This document shows, piece by piece, positions 44,948 through 53,549 of a stretch of 64,000 nucleotides of DNA. Source of the stretch: Aeribacillus composti (GTDB lineage Bacteria > Bacillota > Bacilli > Bacillales > Aeribacillaceae). The first letter of the stretch is position 1, and each line of letters opens with the position of its first letter. The position numbers were made by a program, and so were the translations under genes. The notes beneath the pieces were generated by a model. It was not told the DNA's origin. It was given only the letters and a program-made list of their open reading frames with translations, and ran no database searches. The stretch spans positions 62,001-126,000 of the forward strand of contig NZ_VISS01000003.1 in the NCBI RefSeq assembly GCF_007827555.1. The letters run 5' to 3'.

Positions 44948-45240
44948 TTATTGTACATGATCCGATAAAACAGCAGCTAATCTATTAAGACCATCAAAAG
45001 GAACCTTTCCATATTCTGTTTCATTTTGCGCCCCTAAGTTTAAATGAAATTTTTTGAGGCTGTTGGAAATGCTATTCCCCAACTCGATGTACTTTTTAAT
45101 GATAATGCATTCCAATTGCTGGTGAACACAAATTGGAGCGCCGCTCATTCCTGATGTAACATAGGCACTATGAGTTATTGTGTTATGATCAATTTTTCTT
45201 ATGGAGCCGGTACTCTGTACATATCCAGGAGAAAACAGCT
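44948..45240 (-). pseudogene. Relic of a trypsin-like serine peptidase, overlapping rhaB
   Basis: The minus strand, in a frame other than rhaB, reads GYVQSTGSIRKIDHNTITHS, AYVTSGMSGAP and, at the end, GAQNETEYGKVPFDGLNRLA with a TAA stop. This recalls the Ser-active-site region (GxSGAP) and the tail of V8/glutamyl endopeptidase-type enzymes. No catalytic His or Asp part remains. It starts inside the 3' end of rhaB. The 44750-44947 stretch holds no other feature. Confidence 0.45.
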
Positions 45241-46670
45241 TGTTTAAATTGTTCTTTTAATGCATCGTTTCCGCTTTCTCTTGGATCAAAACGCTTAATA
45301 GAAAAAGAGTTCAAGACTAGATTCCGTCCTTCCTGTAAATTTGCAAGCTTTTTCTCCGCTATTAGCTGAATTAAAATATTTCCTACAGCCGTTGCTTCAG
45401 AGGGACCGGCAAAAACCGTTTTTCCGCTTACAGCAGCGGTCATTTCGTTTATGAAATCATTTTGCGAGCCGCCTCCGACAATATATAATGAATCGATTGT
45501 TCTGCCCGATATACTTTCAATTTCATCCATTGACAAGGAATATAGTATAGCCATATTTGTAAATACACATCTCGCAATTTCTCCTGTTGATTGCGGCACA
45601 GGCTGAAGCGTTTCCCTGCAATATTTCTGAATTTCTTCTACCATATTGTCCGGATTAAAAAATCGCTGATCGTTAAAATTGATAAATTGTTTGCACGGAG
45701 GCGCCTTTCTTGCCTCATCAACCATTTGGGCAAAATTGTAATCTTTCGTTAAATGTCTTCTCACTTCTTGAATAATCCACATGCCCATAATATTTTTTAA
45801 AAAACGGTATGTCCCAAACACTCCCCACTCATTTGTATAATTGTAAAATAATGATTTTTCCGTAATGATTGGCGCATCCGATTCAATCCCAATCAAAGAC
45901 CAAGTTCCGCTGCTTAAATACGCCCAATTTTTTTCAGCAGCAGGTACTCCTGCAACTGCGGAAGCTGTATCATGAGAACCAACTATAATCACTTTTGTTT
46001 CGGGCAGATCGTAATCAGGAAAATATTCGTTTCTGACATATCCGAGCATGTCCCCGGGGTAAGAAAACGGCGGAAACTGCTCACGCTCAATTGACAGCAG
46101 CTGAAGCAAATCTTGATCAAAATCTTTTTCTTTCACGTTTAAAAGCTGAGTACAAGATGCGCTTGTCACTTCCGTCACTGCACATCCAGTCAGTTTGTAT
46201 CCTAAGTAATCAGGAACTGTCATAATCATTTTCGTTTTTTCAAGATTTTCTTTTTTTTCTTCATATAACTGGTATAAGGTGTTGAAGGATAAAAACTGAA
46301 TGCCTGTTTTTTCATATATATCTTTTTTGGAAATATGCTTCGTAATTTTCTCAATCGTCCGTTCTGTTCTTTTATCTCTGTATGCTATGACCTCTTGCAC
46401 CCTTTTTCCTTCTTGATCGACCAGCACATAATCTGTAGCCCAAGTATCGATTCCAAGTGTACACCTTTTCACTCCCAATGTTTTGGCATATGCCAATCCC
46501 TTTACAATTTCCGTCAGCAAATGATCAATATCCCAATAATACGTTCCATTTCGTTCCGTAAAACCATTGGCAAATCGGTGTATTTCTTCAATTGTCAATT
46601 TCCCATTTTTTATATCCCCTATGACAAGCCGTCCGCTTGATGCACCGATGTCAACTGCGATATGTGTCAT
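45189..46670 (-). CDS. rhaB: Rhamnulokinase
   Basis: A 493-residue FGGY kinase. MTHIAVDIGASSGRLVIGDI at the start, IDTWATDYVLVD, TSASCTQLLNV, HDTASAVAGVPA, SSGTWSLIGIE and YIVGGGSQNDFINE are typical of RhaB. It phosphorylates L-rhamnulose to L-rhamnulose 1-phosphate. GGAGG precedes the ATG at 46670; a longer frame lacks one. The last dozen codons lie over a peptidase relic, so the tail is probably not original. RhaA is 14 kb away on the same strand; no rhamnulose-1-phosphate aldolase is in the window. Confidence 0.93.
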   Translation of the reverse strand: MTHIAVDIGASSGRLVIGDIKNGKLTIEEIHRFANGFTERNGTYYWDIDHLLTEIVKGLAYAKTLGVKRCTLGIDTWATDYVLVDQEGKRVQEVIAYRDKRTERTIEKITKHISKKDIYEKTGIQFLSFNTLYQLYEEKKENLEKTKMIMTVPDYLGYKLTGCAVTEVTSASCTQLLNVKEKDFDQDLLQLLSIEREQFPPFSYPGDMLGYVRNEYFPDYDLPETKVIIVGSHDTASAVAGVPAAEKNWAYLSSGTWSLIGIESDAPIITEKSLFYNYTNEWGVFGTYRFLKNIMGMWIIQEVRRHLTKDYNFAQMVDEARKAPPCKQFINFNDQRFFNPDNMVEEIQKYCRETLQPVPQSTGEIARCVFTNMAILYSLSMDEIESISGRTIDSLYIVGGGSQNDFINEMTAAVSGKTVFAGPSEATAVGNILIQLIAEKKLANLQEGRNLVLNSFSIKRFDPRESGNDALKEQFKQAVFSWICTEYRLHKKN

Positions 46671-46984
46671 TTTATCCCTCCTAAAATTCACACAATCTAT
46701 GAAGCTGCTAAATGTTTAGCTTAAAAATTAGGATAGCATTCCATAACTAGACATTTTCTTGCTGCTCATGCAGCAGGTCAAAATCTGAGTAAACATTTGC
46801 AAACAACTTTTCTTCCATTCTTCAAAAAATTCATTGGCAGTAACCATTAAAAAAATTTTCCCTTTCCACAAATCTCTTTACGTTTCCTGCCAATAAAAAT
46901 ATTGATATTTTAGCCTTCACTTTTTTATTTCAAGGCAAAGAACTTACCGGACCTGCAAAAATAGCAATACTTTCCAAAATAACG
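46671..46984. other. Gap before rhaB
   Basis: 314 bases between rhaB and the terminator of the transporter operon. It should carry a promoter for rhaB, but no convincing one was seen; no RNA or coding feature is evident. Confidence 0.35.
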
Positions 46985-47020
46985 AAACCCCTCTCCAATT
47001 GCAAAAATGTGAGAGGGGTA
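46985..47020 (-). terminator. Terminator of the sugar transporter operon
   Basis: On the minus strand CCCCTCTC pairs with GAGAGGGG, then TTTCGTT. It lies 17 bases after the stop of the binding-protein gene and separates the operon from rhaB. Confidence 0.75.
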
Positions 47021-47036
47021 ATCTCTTTAACGAAAA

Positions 47037-48086
47037 TTAGAAGTCATAGTCTTTGGCATTATCCTTTGTGAAATCTGTAGGCGGTCCCATAATGACCGTT
47101 TTACCATCCTCCCAAACTTCCACTTCTCCTACACCATCTATATTTTGGCCGTTTTCAGGCTTTTTGCCATCAACAAGATCTTTAGCTAAAGCAACTGTCA
47201 AATATCCTAATTTGTCAGGCTCCCAAAGGATTGCTACATCTAATGAGCCATCCTCTAAAAATGGAGCTGAATCCTTCGGAAGTGCTGTTCCGACAACAGC
47301 GATTTTGTCTTGAAGACCTTTCTCTTGAATAGCTTGAGCTGCGCCAAGAGGAGCAGGAGTTGAAAATGCCATAATCCCTTTAAGGTTCGGATATGATTTA
47401 ATTAAATCAAGCGTTTTTTGGTATGCCACTTGCTGCTTTTCATCAGTCGCAATTTTATCTGTTACTAGCTTTATTCCTGGATAATTTTCTTCAAGCTCCT
47501 TCTTCGCTGCATCGATCCATGAATTTAAGTTTGCTGCCGCAAGACCACCTGTGAGAATGGCAATTTCCCCTTCTTCAGTCCCCATTTGTTCAACTAATGA
47601 TTTTGCGATATGACGGCCATAAGCTTCGTCATCAATTTGGTGGACAGAAAGTTCAACTAAAGATTGATCTGCTGGTGTATCCCAGTCCATCACGATAATT
47701 CCTTTATCCTTCGCTTTTTGTAATACAGGCGATAATGCAGCTGCATCATTCGGTGCAACAGCAATTACATCCACATCTTGACTAATTAAATCTTCAATCA
47801 CCTTAACCTGCTGGGCAGCATCTGCCTCTGTTGGACCTGTATAAATCACTTCGACTCCAAGATCTTTTCCCGCTTGAATTGCTCCTTTTTCAGATGCATT
47901 GAAATAAGGAATGCCAATTAGTTTAGGAACAACGGCAATTTTGATTTTTCCATCGCCCCCGCCAGCCTCATCTTTTCCATCTTTAGATGAATTTGAATTC
48001 CCCCCTGCACCCTGCTGAGAAACACATCCTGCAAGAAGACCAAATACAAGCAATAAAGCGACAAATAAACCTGCAATTTTTTTCAT
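47037..48086 (-). CDS. Sugar-binding lipoprotein of ABC transporter (RhaS/LsrB type)
   Basis: A 349-residue lipoprotein: signal ending LLAGC (C21), glycine-rich linker, then a type 1 periplasmic-binding fold (IAVVPKLIGIPYFNASEKGA, VIYTGPTEADAAQQVKVIEDLI, MDWDTPADQS) ending FTKDNAKDYDF. This ending and the GPTEAD string place it in the RhaS/LsrB group. It is a likely receptor for L-rhamnose given rhaA and rhaB, but ribose, AI-2 or other sugars are possible. Last gene of the transporter operon. ATG 48086 follows AAGGAGG. Confidence 0.85.
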   Translation of the reverse strand: MKKIAGLFVALLLVFGLLAGCVSQQGAGGNSNSSKDGKDEAGGGDGKIKIAVVPKLIGIPYFNASEKGAIQAGKDLGVEVIYTGPTEADAAQQVKVIEDLISQDVDVIAVAPNDAAALSPVLQKAKDKGIIVMDWDTPADQSLVELSVHQIDDEAYGRHIAKSLVEQMGTEEGEIAILTGGLAAANLNSWIDAAKKELEENYPGIKLVTDKIATDEKQQVAYQKTLDLIKSYPNLKGIMAFSTPAPLGAAQAIQEKGLQDKIAVVGTALPKDSAPFLEDGSLDVAILWEPDKLGYLTVALAKDLVDGKKPENGQNIDGVGEVEVWEDGKTVIMGPPTDFTKDNAKDYDF

Positions 48087-48145
48087 ACTGTTCCTCCTTG
48101 TAAATTTATAGTTTATAAATCTTTTAACCAATTAAAGAAAAGTCA

Positions 48146-49114
48146 TTATGCTGTTTCTGCAAGCTTTTTTTGCTTGTTTTCATCAGCCTTTACTTTAATA
48201 AAGTTAATAATTAACACCGCGATTAAAATAACCCCCATAATCACTGTCACAATCGGTCTCGGCACTCCCATTAGATTTAAGCCGCTGGATATCATTTGAA
48301 AAATCATAACTGCATATAACGTGCCGATCACTTTCCCATAGCCTCCTTGGATTTCAGTACCGCCAAGAACGGCTGCTGCAACGCTTTGCAATAAATAGGA
48401 TGATCCAAGATCAACTTTTACTGTGTTATATCTTGATGTCATGATGATAGAAGCAATTGCTGCTAACAAAGCACTATATAAATACACCTTCATTAAAACC
48501 TTGCTGTTATTAACCCCTGAAAACAAGGATGCAACCGGATTGCTTCCAACCATATAAACTGATCTTCCCCATACTGTTTTATTCAGCAGTACGGAAGTCA
48601 AAATAGCGACAAAGAGAAAGATTATAATCGAAAGCGGAATGAGCCCCAGATAATAACCATTTCCAATCAGCGTGTACTCAGGGCTGAATCCGGATATTGA
48701 ATTTCCTTTTGTAATGCTGAGAATAAGCCCTTCAAACAATACCATTGTCCCAAGTGTTACAAGAATCGGTGATACTCCGATCTTGGCTATAATAAATCCA
48801 TTCATAAAACCGCAAAGAAGTCCAACTGCAATGCCTCCTAAAATCGCAATGATCATCGGATATCCATTGCTTGATAATATCGCAATTGCTACCCCTGCCA
48901 GCGCTGCCGTATACGTGATCGACAAATCGATTCCGCCTGTTACGATCACCACCATCATGGCTAAAGCAAACAAACCGAACTCAGGCAGCTGAAACATCAT
49001 ATTTGTTAAGTTATTGCTTGATAAAAACCCCGGAACACTTATGCTCATCAAAACAAATAGACCGATGGCAATGAGTCCGAGTATATTTTCTTTTGAAAGC
49101 GTAACCTGTTTCAT
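48146..49114 (-). CDS. Sugar ABC transporter permease 1 (RbsC-type)
   Basis: A 322-residue membrane protein with eight or more helices. Typical of the family are ILGLIAIGLFVLMSISVPGF, MVVIVTGGIDLSITYTAAL, ISPILVTLGTMVLFEGLILSI-like strings and the SVAAAVLGGTEIQGGYGKVIG motif. It pairs with the permease encoded 12 bases upstream. AGGGGGGAGAGG precedes the ATG at 49114. Confidence 0.88.
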   Translation of the reverse strand: MKQVTLSKENILGLIAIGLFVLMSISVPGFLSSNNLTNMMFQLPEFGLFALAMMVVIVTGGIDLSITYTAALAGVAIAILSSNGYPMIIAILGGIAVGLLCGFMNGFIIAKIGVSPILVTLGTMVLFEGLILSITKGNSISGFSPEYTLIGNGYYLGLIPLSIIIFLFVAILTSVLLNKTVWGRSVYMVGSNPVASLFSGVNNSKVLMKVYLYSALLAAIASIIMTSRYNTVKVDLGSSYLLQSVAAAVLGGTEIQGGYGKVIGTLYAVMIFQMISSGLNLMGVPRPIVTVIMGVILIAVLIINFIKVKADENKQKKLAETA

Positions 49115-49125
49115 CCTCTCCCCCC

Positions 49126-50109
49126 TTAAGCTTCCACTTCAATTTTTGAAAGCTGCTTTTGCGAGCGTTTATATTGAATATGGTCATACGATACAGCGAT
49201 TAATATAATTGCCCCTGTAAAAACCTTTTGCCAGAAAGTATCAATTTTCGCTAATATTAATCCATTTTGTATAATTCCTAGCAGAAGAACACCTAATATC
49301 GTTCCAAATATTGTTCCGCGTCCTCCCATTATATTGGCTCCTCCCAGCACCACTGCAGCAATAACCATTAATTCCAAGCCAAGCATTCCGTTCGGATCTA
49401 CCGCTTTTGTATAAGAAGTTTGAGCAATCGCAGCAATCCCTGCTAAAAAGCCCATATAAGAAAAAACAAATATTTGAACTTTGCTGTAGTTAATTCCGAC
49501 TCGGACAGCCGATTCTTTGTTTCCGCCAATAGCCATTACTTCGCGGCCGATTAATGTGTATTTAAGAATGTACCATGTCAAAGCTGCTGTAATGATAAAA
49601 AGCCAAATAATAATGGATATTCCAAAAACAGAGAAATTCGAAAATTTCAAGAAAACAGTTGGGAAGTTGCTGCTGTTCAAGTATTGGCCGTTTGTAATAT
49701 ACAGAACAAGTCCGTTAATAATACTCATCATCCCTAAAGTAACGACAATCGCCGGAATTTGAATTTTTGCAACTAAAATTCCATTGATGGAGCCTAACAG
49801 CACTCCGAAAAGCGGAGCAATGACAAAAATTAACACAATGGTCAGTGGGCTATCAGGCAAAAACATCATCGTCTTGCCCAAAACGACACATACCGCGCTT
49901 GTCACTGCTGCAACAGATACATCAATCCCCCCTGTAATGATGACAAGCGTCATTCCAATAGCCAAAATGCCTAATACTGCATTTCCTTTCACAACATCCA
50001 ACAAATTATCTGCTGTTAAAAATACCGGGCTAATGAAGGCCAATATGATGCATAGAAGTAAAATAATGACAGCAACGCTCATTTCTTTTGATTTTAAAAA
50101 CGCTTTCAT
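49126..50109 (-). CDS. Sugar ABC transporter permease 2 (RbsC-type)
   Basis: A 327-residue membrane protein of the same family: GMTLVIITGGIDVSVAAVTS, IPAIVVTLGMMSIINGLVLY and VIAAVVLGGANIMGGRGTIFG. Its ATG overlaps the ATPase stop (ATGA). Two different permease genes suggest a heterodimeric channel, as in RhaPQ, LsrCD. Confidence 0.88.
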   Translation of the reverse strand: MKAFLKSKEMSVAVIILLLCIILAFISPVFLTADNLLDVVKGNAVLGILAIGMTLVIITGGIDVSVAAVTSAVCVVLGKTMMFLPDSPLTIVLIFVIAPLFGVLLGSINGILVAKIQIPAIVVTLGMMSIINGLVLYITNGQYLNSSNFPTVFLKFSNFSVFGISIIIWLFIITAALTWYILKYTLIGREVMAIGGNKESAVRVGINYSKVQIFVFSYMGFLAGIAAIAQTSYTKAVDPNGMLGLELMVIAAVVLGGANIMGGRGTIFGTILGVLLLGIIQNGLILAKIDTFWQKVFTGAIILIAVSYDHIQYKRSQKQLSKIEVEA

Positions 50110-51635
50110 AATTGTGCCTCCTCGCGGATCTTACCCTTTTGCCCAAGCAATGCAAGGTTCATGATGCTTTCCTGTGTCGCTTCATGAATCCCGAGTTCGC
50201 CTGCAATTCGTCCATGGCGCATAACGATAATGCGATCGCTAACAGCAAGCACCTCAGGAAGTTCAGAAGAAATCACAATGATTCCCATTCCATTTGCCGC
50301 TAATCCTCTTAAAAGCTTATGGATTTCTGACTTGGCACCGATGTCAATTCCGTTAGTCGGCTCATCGATAATCAAAATTTTAGGATTTGTTGACAGCCAC
50401 TTTCCTATGACTACCTTTTGTTGATTTCCGCCTGACAAATCGCCGGCAGCCCTGTATGGCAGCGGCGGTCTGACATCTAATGATTGTATATAATGCTCAG
50501 CTAATTCTATTTCTTTTCTTCGATTAATCAGCAAAAATTTATTTTTTAATTTTTTCAACACAGGAAGCGAAATATTGTTAATGATTGATTGTCTTAAAAT
50601 AAGCCCTTGCGTCTTCCGGCTTTCAGGAATATAAGCAATTCCTTTTTTTACTGCCTCTTCTGAAGACTTAATCACAGTCTTTTGACCGTTAATGATGATG
50701 TCCCCTTTGTAAGGACGATTAATGCCGAAAATAGCTTGCGCCAGCTCGGTTCGACCAGAGCCTACAAGCCCTGTAATTCCAAGAACCTCCCCTTCCCTCA
50801 GTTCAAATGAAATATCTTTGAAATTTCCTTCTTTCGCAAGGTTTCTTACTTCAAGCAATGTTTTGCCTGAGGCTGCCTTTTCTTTATTTTTTTCATATAA
50901 AATTTTCCGGCCAACCATTAACGTAATTAGTTTTTCTTCTGTTAATTCATTTGCATGATACGTACCGACATATTTGCCATCTCTTAGAACGGTGAATCGA
51001 TCAGAAACTGTAAACAGTTCTTTTAATTTATGGCTTACAAAAATAATTGAAATCCCTCTTTTTTTCAAAGAAAATATAACTTCGTACAGCTTCTCTACTT
51101 CACCGGCGGAAAGTGATGATGTCGGCTCATCCATGACGATTAATTTCGCATCAAACGCAAGCGCCCTCGCTATTTCGACCATCTGCTGCTGGGCTATGCT
51201 CAGTTTTTCTACCGGTGTTGAAACGTCAATCTCAAAATCAAGCTCTTTTAAAGCCTTTTTGGCCGTTTTTTCCATAAGAGCCCAATCAACTTTTTTCCAA
51301 GAATGCTTATCGCTGTCTCTTCCTATATAAATGTTTTCTGCTACCGATAAATTCGGAAATAAGCTTAAGTCCTGGTAAATAATTGATATGCCGCGCATAG
51401 TGGCATCAATTGGTCTTCGTATTTTTGCTTCCTTTCCTTCAAAGAAAAACTGGGCTCCTGGATCAGGCTGATAAACTCCAGCTAGTATTTTAATGAGTGT
51501 GGATTTACCGGCGCCGTTTTCTCCAATAAGGGCATGAACTTCCCCTTTCTTTACTTCAAGCTTCACGTCATCTAATGCTTTTACACCAGGAAATGTTTTG
51601 CTGATATTTAACATTTGAAGCAAGTATTCACTCAT
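50106..51635 (-). CDS. Sugar ABC transporter ATPase, duplicated (RbsA-type)
   Basis: A 509-residue protein with two ATPase halves. The first has Walker A GENGAGKS (38-45), [15 protein letters not shown] and [10 protein letters not shown]; the second has the degenerate [11 protein letters not shown] and a complete [15 protein letters not shown] with [17 protein letters not shown]. This is the pattern of RbsA/MglA/RhaT-type importers. ATG at 51635 follows AAGGTG. The ribokinase gene is 15 bases upstream. Confidence 0.92.
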   Translation of the reverse strand: MSEYLLQMLNISKTFPGVKALDDVKLEVKKGEVHALIGENGAGKSTLIKILAGVYQPDPGAQFFFEGKEAKIRRPIDATMRGISIIYQDLSLFPNLSVAENIYIGRDSDKHSWKKVDWALMEKTAKKALKELDFEIDVSTPVEKLSIAQQQMVEIARALAFDAKLIVMDEPTSSLSAGEVEKLYEVIFSLKKRGISIIFVSHKLKELFTVSDRFTVLRDGKYVGTYHANELTEEKLITLMVGRKILYEKNKEKAASGKTLLEVRNLAKEGNFKDISFELREGEVLGITGLVGSGRTELAQAIFGINRPYKGDIIINGQKTVIKSSEEAVKKGIAYIPESRKTQGLILRQSIINNISLPVLKKLKNKFLLINRRKEIELAEHYIQSLDVRPPLPYRAAGDLSGGNQQKVVIGKWLSTNPKILIIDEPTNGIDIGAKSEIHKLLRGLAANGMGIIVISSELPEVLAVSDRIIVMRHGRIAGELGIHEATQESIMNLALLGQKGKIREEAQL

Positions 51636-51650
51636 GCTATCACCTTATTT

Positions 51651-52586
51651 CTAACCAGTTGTTATTCCATTTTCTTTGCAATATTGCTTTACTTCCTCAA
51701 GTGTCGGAATGCCGTCTTGCGCACCCTTTCTAGTTACTTTGATGCCGGAAACAATAACAGCAAATTTGGCAGCTTCCTCTAATGTTTTTCCATCAGCAAT
51801 TGCGCATGCAAGAGCCCCGGCAAAGGAATCTCCAGCTCCAACCGTATCAATAGCTTTTACCTTTAACGGAGGTATGAATAAAGTCTTGCCTTCATCATAA
51901 AGCAAAAGACCGCTTCCGCCCATTTTAATAATGCTCTTTTTCATTCCAAAATGAAGGTGGAAATGTTCTGCTGCTTTGATTGCGCTTTCTTCTGAATCAG
52001 CTTTAATGCCTGTCAATGTATAGGTTTCCTGTAAATTCGGCGTTATAATGTCGGCATACTGGAGAGCCTCGAGTACTATGCCTTCTGCAGGAGCCGGATC
52101 TAATATAACAAACATCCCTTTTCGTTTTGCTGCTTTCATCGCCTGGATAACGGCTTCAACAGGTATTTCCATTTGAATGAGAAGCACCTTGCTGTCCTCA
52201 ATCGTATTGATCCTTTCCAATATATCTTCAGCGGTTAATGAATCATTTGCGCCTTTTATAACGAGCATTGTGTTTTCAGCTGATGAATCAACTGTAATTA
52301 AGGCGCTGCCTGTAGGAACGTTCGGCACTATTTTGATTAATGTCGTGTCGACACAGTTTTGCACTAGTCTTTTTGTTAGTTCGGCGCCAAAAGCATCTTC
52401 TCCGATCGCACCAATCAAATAAACTTTTTTTCCAAGCTTTGCACAAGCTGTTGCTTGGTTGGCGCCTTTTCCTCCACTAAACAAAACCATGCTGTTCCCG
52501 AAAACTGTCTCACCATGGCTCGGATATTTGTCTGTCATCGCAACAATGTCCATATTAATGCTGCCAACTACTGTAATTGAAGACAT
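51651..52586 (-). CDS. Ribokinase-like sugar kinase (PfkB family)
   Basis: A 311-residue kinase: MSSITVVGSINMDIVAMTDKYP, SGGKGANQATACAKLG (sugar site), and DTVGAGDSFAGALACAI (anion hole and catalytic Asp). All are standard for ribokinase, with ATP-dependent 5-phosphorylation of ribose or a related sugar. CGGGGG lies before the ATG. It starts one base after the epimerase stop. Substrate in this operon could be another furanose. Confidence 0.85.
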   Translation of the reverse strand: MSSITVVGSINMDIVAMTDKYPSHGETVFGNSMVLFSGGKGANQATACAKLGKKVYLIGAIGEDAFGAELTKRLVQNCVDTTLIKIVPNVPTGSALITVDSSAENTMLVIKGANDSLTAEDILERINTIEDSKVLLIQMEIPVEAVIQAMKAAKRKGMFVILDPAPAEGIVLEALQYADIITPNLQETYTLTGIKADSEESAIKAAEHFHLHFGMKKSIIKMGGSGLLLYDEGKTLFIPPLKVKAIDTVGAGDSFAGALACAIADGKTLEEAAKFAVIVSGIKVTRKGAQDGIPTLEEVKQYCKENGITTG

Positions 52587-52587
52587 A

Positions 52588-53274
52588 TTAATCCCCCGTT
52601 TTTACCTTGGCTGTTCCTTCAATAAATTGACGAAGATGAATAACAGCATCATGAAGAGACCCTTTGGATTTAAACAAGCTGGATGTGCCGCAAACGAGCA
52701 TTTTTGCTCCATTTTCCAAAACCTTTGGGATCGTTTCATAACCTATATTGCCGTCAACTTGAATTAAAATATTGTAGCTTTCTTTTTCAATCAATTGATG
52801 AAGTTTCTTGATTTTGTTATACATCGTCGGTATGAATTTTTGACCGGCAAAACCGGGGTTCACTGTCATCAATGTGACATAATCAATCACATCCATCACA
52901 TATTCAATCGATTCAATTGGAGTGGAGGGGTTTAAGGCCACTCCCGCTTTTATGCCTTTAGATTTGATCGTTTGCAAAACGCGCTGCAAATGAATAGTTG
53001 ATTCAATATGAACCGAAATCATATCTGCACCGGCATCAGCGAATAAATTTATATGCTCCTCCGGCCTCATAATCATGAGATGAATATCTAACGGCTTATC
53101 CGTTGCCGCACGGATGACGTTGACCATATCCGGCCCCATCGTAAAATTCGGAACAAACGAACCGTCCATAATGTCAATGTGAAAAAAATCGACCCCGGCC
53201 TGATCAAGTTCTTGCACATCCCTTTTTAAATTTCCCATGTCTGCACACATTAGCGACGGCCCTATCATCGTCAC
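52588..53274 (-). CDS. Ribulose-phosphate 3-epimerase family (RPE/AlsE)
   Basis: A 228-residue TIM-barrel epimerase: IGPSLMCADMGNL, FFHIDIMDGSFVPNFTMGP, LDIHLMIMRPEEHI, VTLMTVNPGFAGQKFIP and VDGNIGYETIPKVLENGA. The GFAGQ variant (instead of GFGGQ) and LMCAD are seen in D-allulose-6-phosphate epimerases (AlsE), so a hexulose or other phosphate may be the substrate. GTG at 53274 is chosen because CGGGGGA lies seven bases upstream; the longer TTG frame has no site, and an ATG six bases on is the alternative. Confidence 0.82.
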   Translation of the reverse strand: MTMIGPSLMCADMGNLKRDVQELDQAGVDFFHIDIMDGSFVPNFTMGPDMVNVIRAATDKPLDIHLMIMRPEEHINLFADAGADMISVHIESTIHLQRVLQTIKSKGIKAGVALNPSTPIESIEYVMDVIDYVTLMTVNPGFAGQKFIPTMYNKIKKLHQLIEKESYNILIQVDGNIGYETIPKVLENGAKMLVCGTSSLFKSKGSLHDAVIHLRQFIEGTAKVKTGD

Positions 53275-53404
53275 TGAAAATTCCCCCGTTTTCACAGATA
53301 AATTCAAGTGTTATCTTTTTATAAACATATTAATGAAATCGCTTACTTATGGATAGGGGTTAAAATTCGGATTGGTGTGACAATATTCAGTAAATTTTAA
53401 AAAA

Positions 53405-53495
53405 ATAAAAAACGTACTGAAAACAAATTCAGCACAGCTGCCGATACAAAGTTCGGTATGTGCCAACCGTCTTCAGTACGTTCTTTTAAAAAGGT
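53405..53495 (-). promoter_or_regulatory. Large nested hairpin with U-run between regulator and epimerase genes
   Basis: On the minus strand AACGTACTGAA (53482-53472) pairs with TTCAGTACGTT (53421-53411), then TTTTTTATTTTTTT. Inside are GCACA/TGTGC and CCGA/TCGG stems. It ends the regulator unit (stop 53550) and lies at the front of the transporter operon. It could be a plain terminator or a structured leader. CTTCAGTACGTTCTTTTAAAA (53471-53491) is echoed by CTTCAGTGCGTCCTCTTAAAA at 53535-53555. Confidence 0.6.
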
Positions 53496-53549
53496 TTCAA
53501 GTATTTTTGTATTTCAACGATCAGTTTTCAACGCCTTCAGTGCGTCCTC

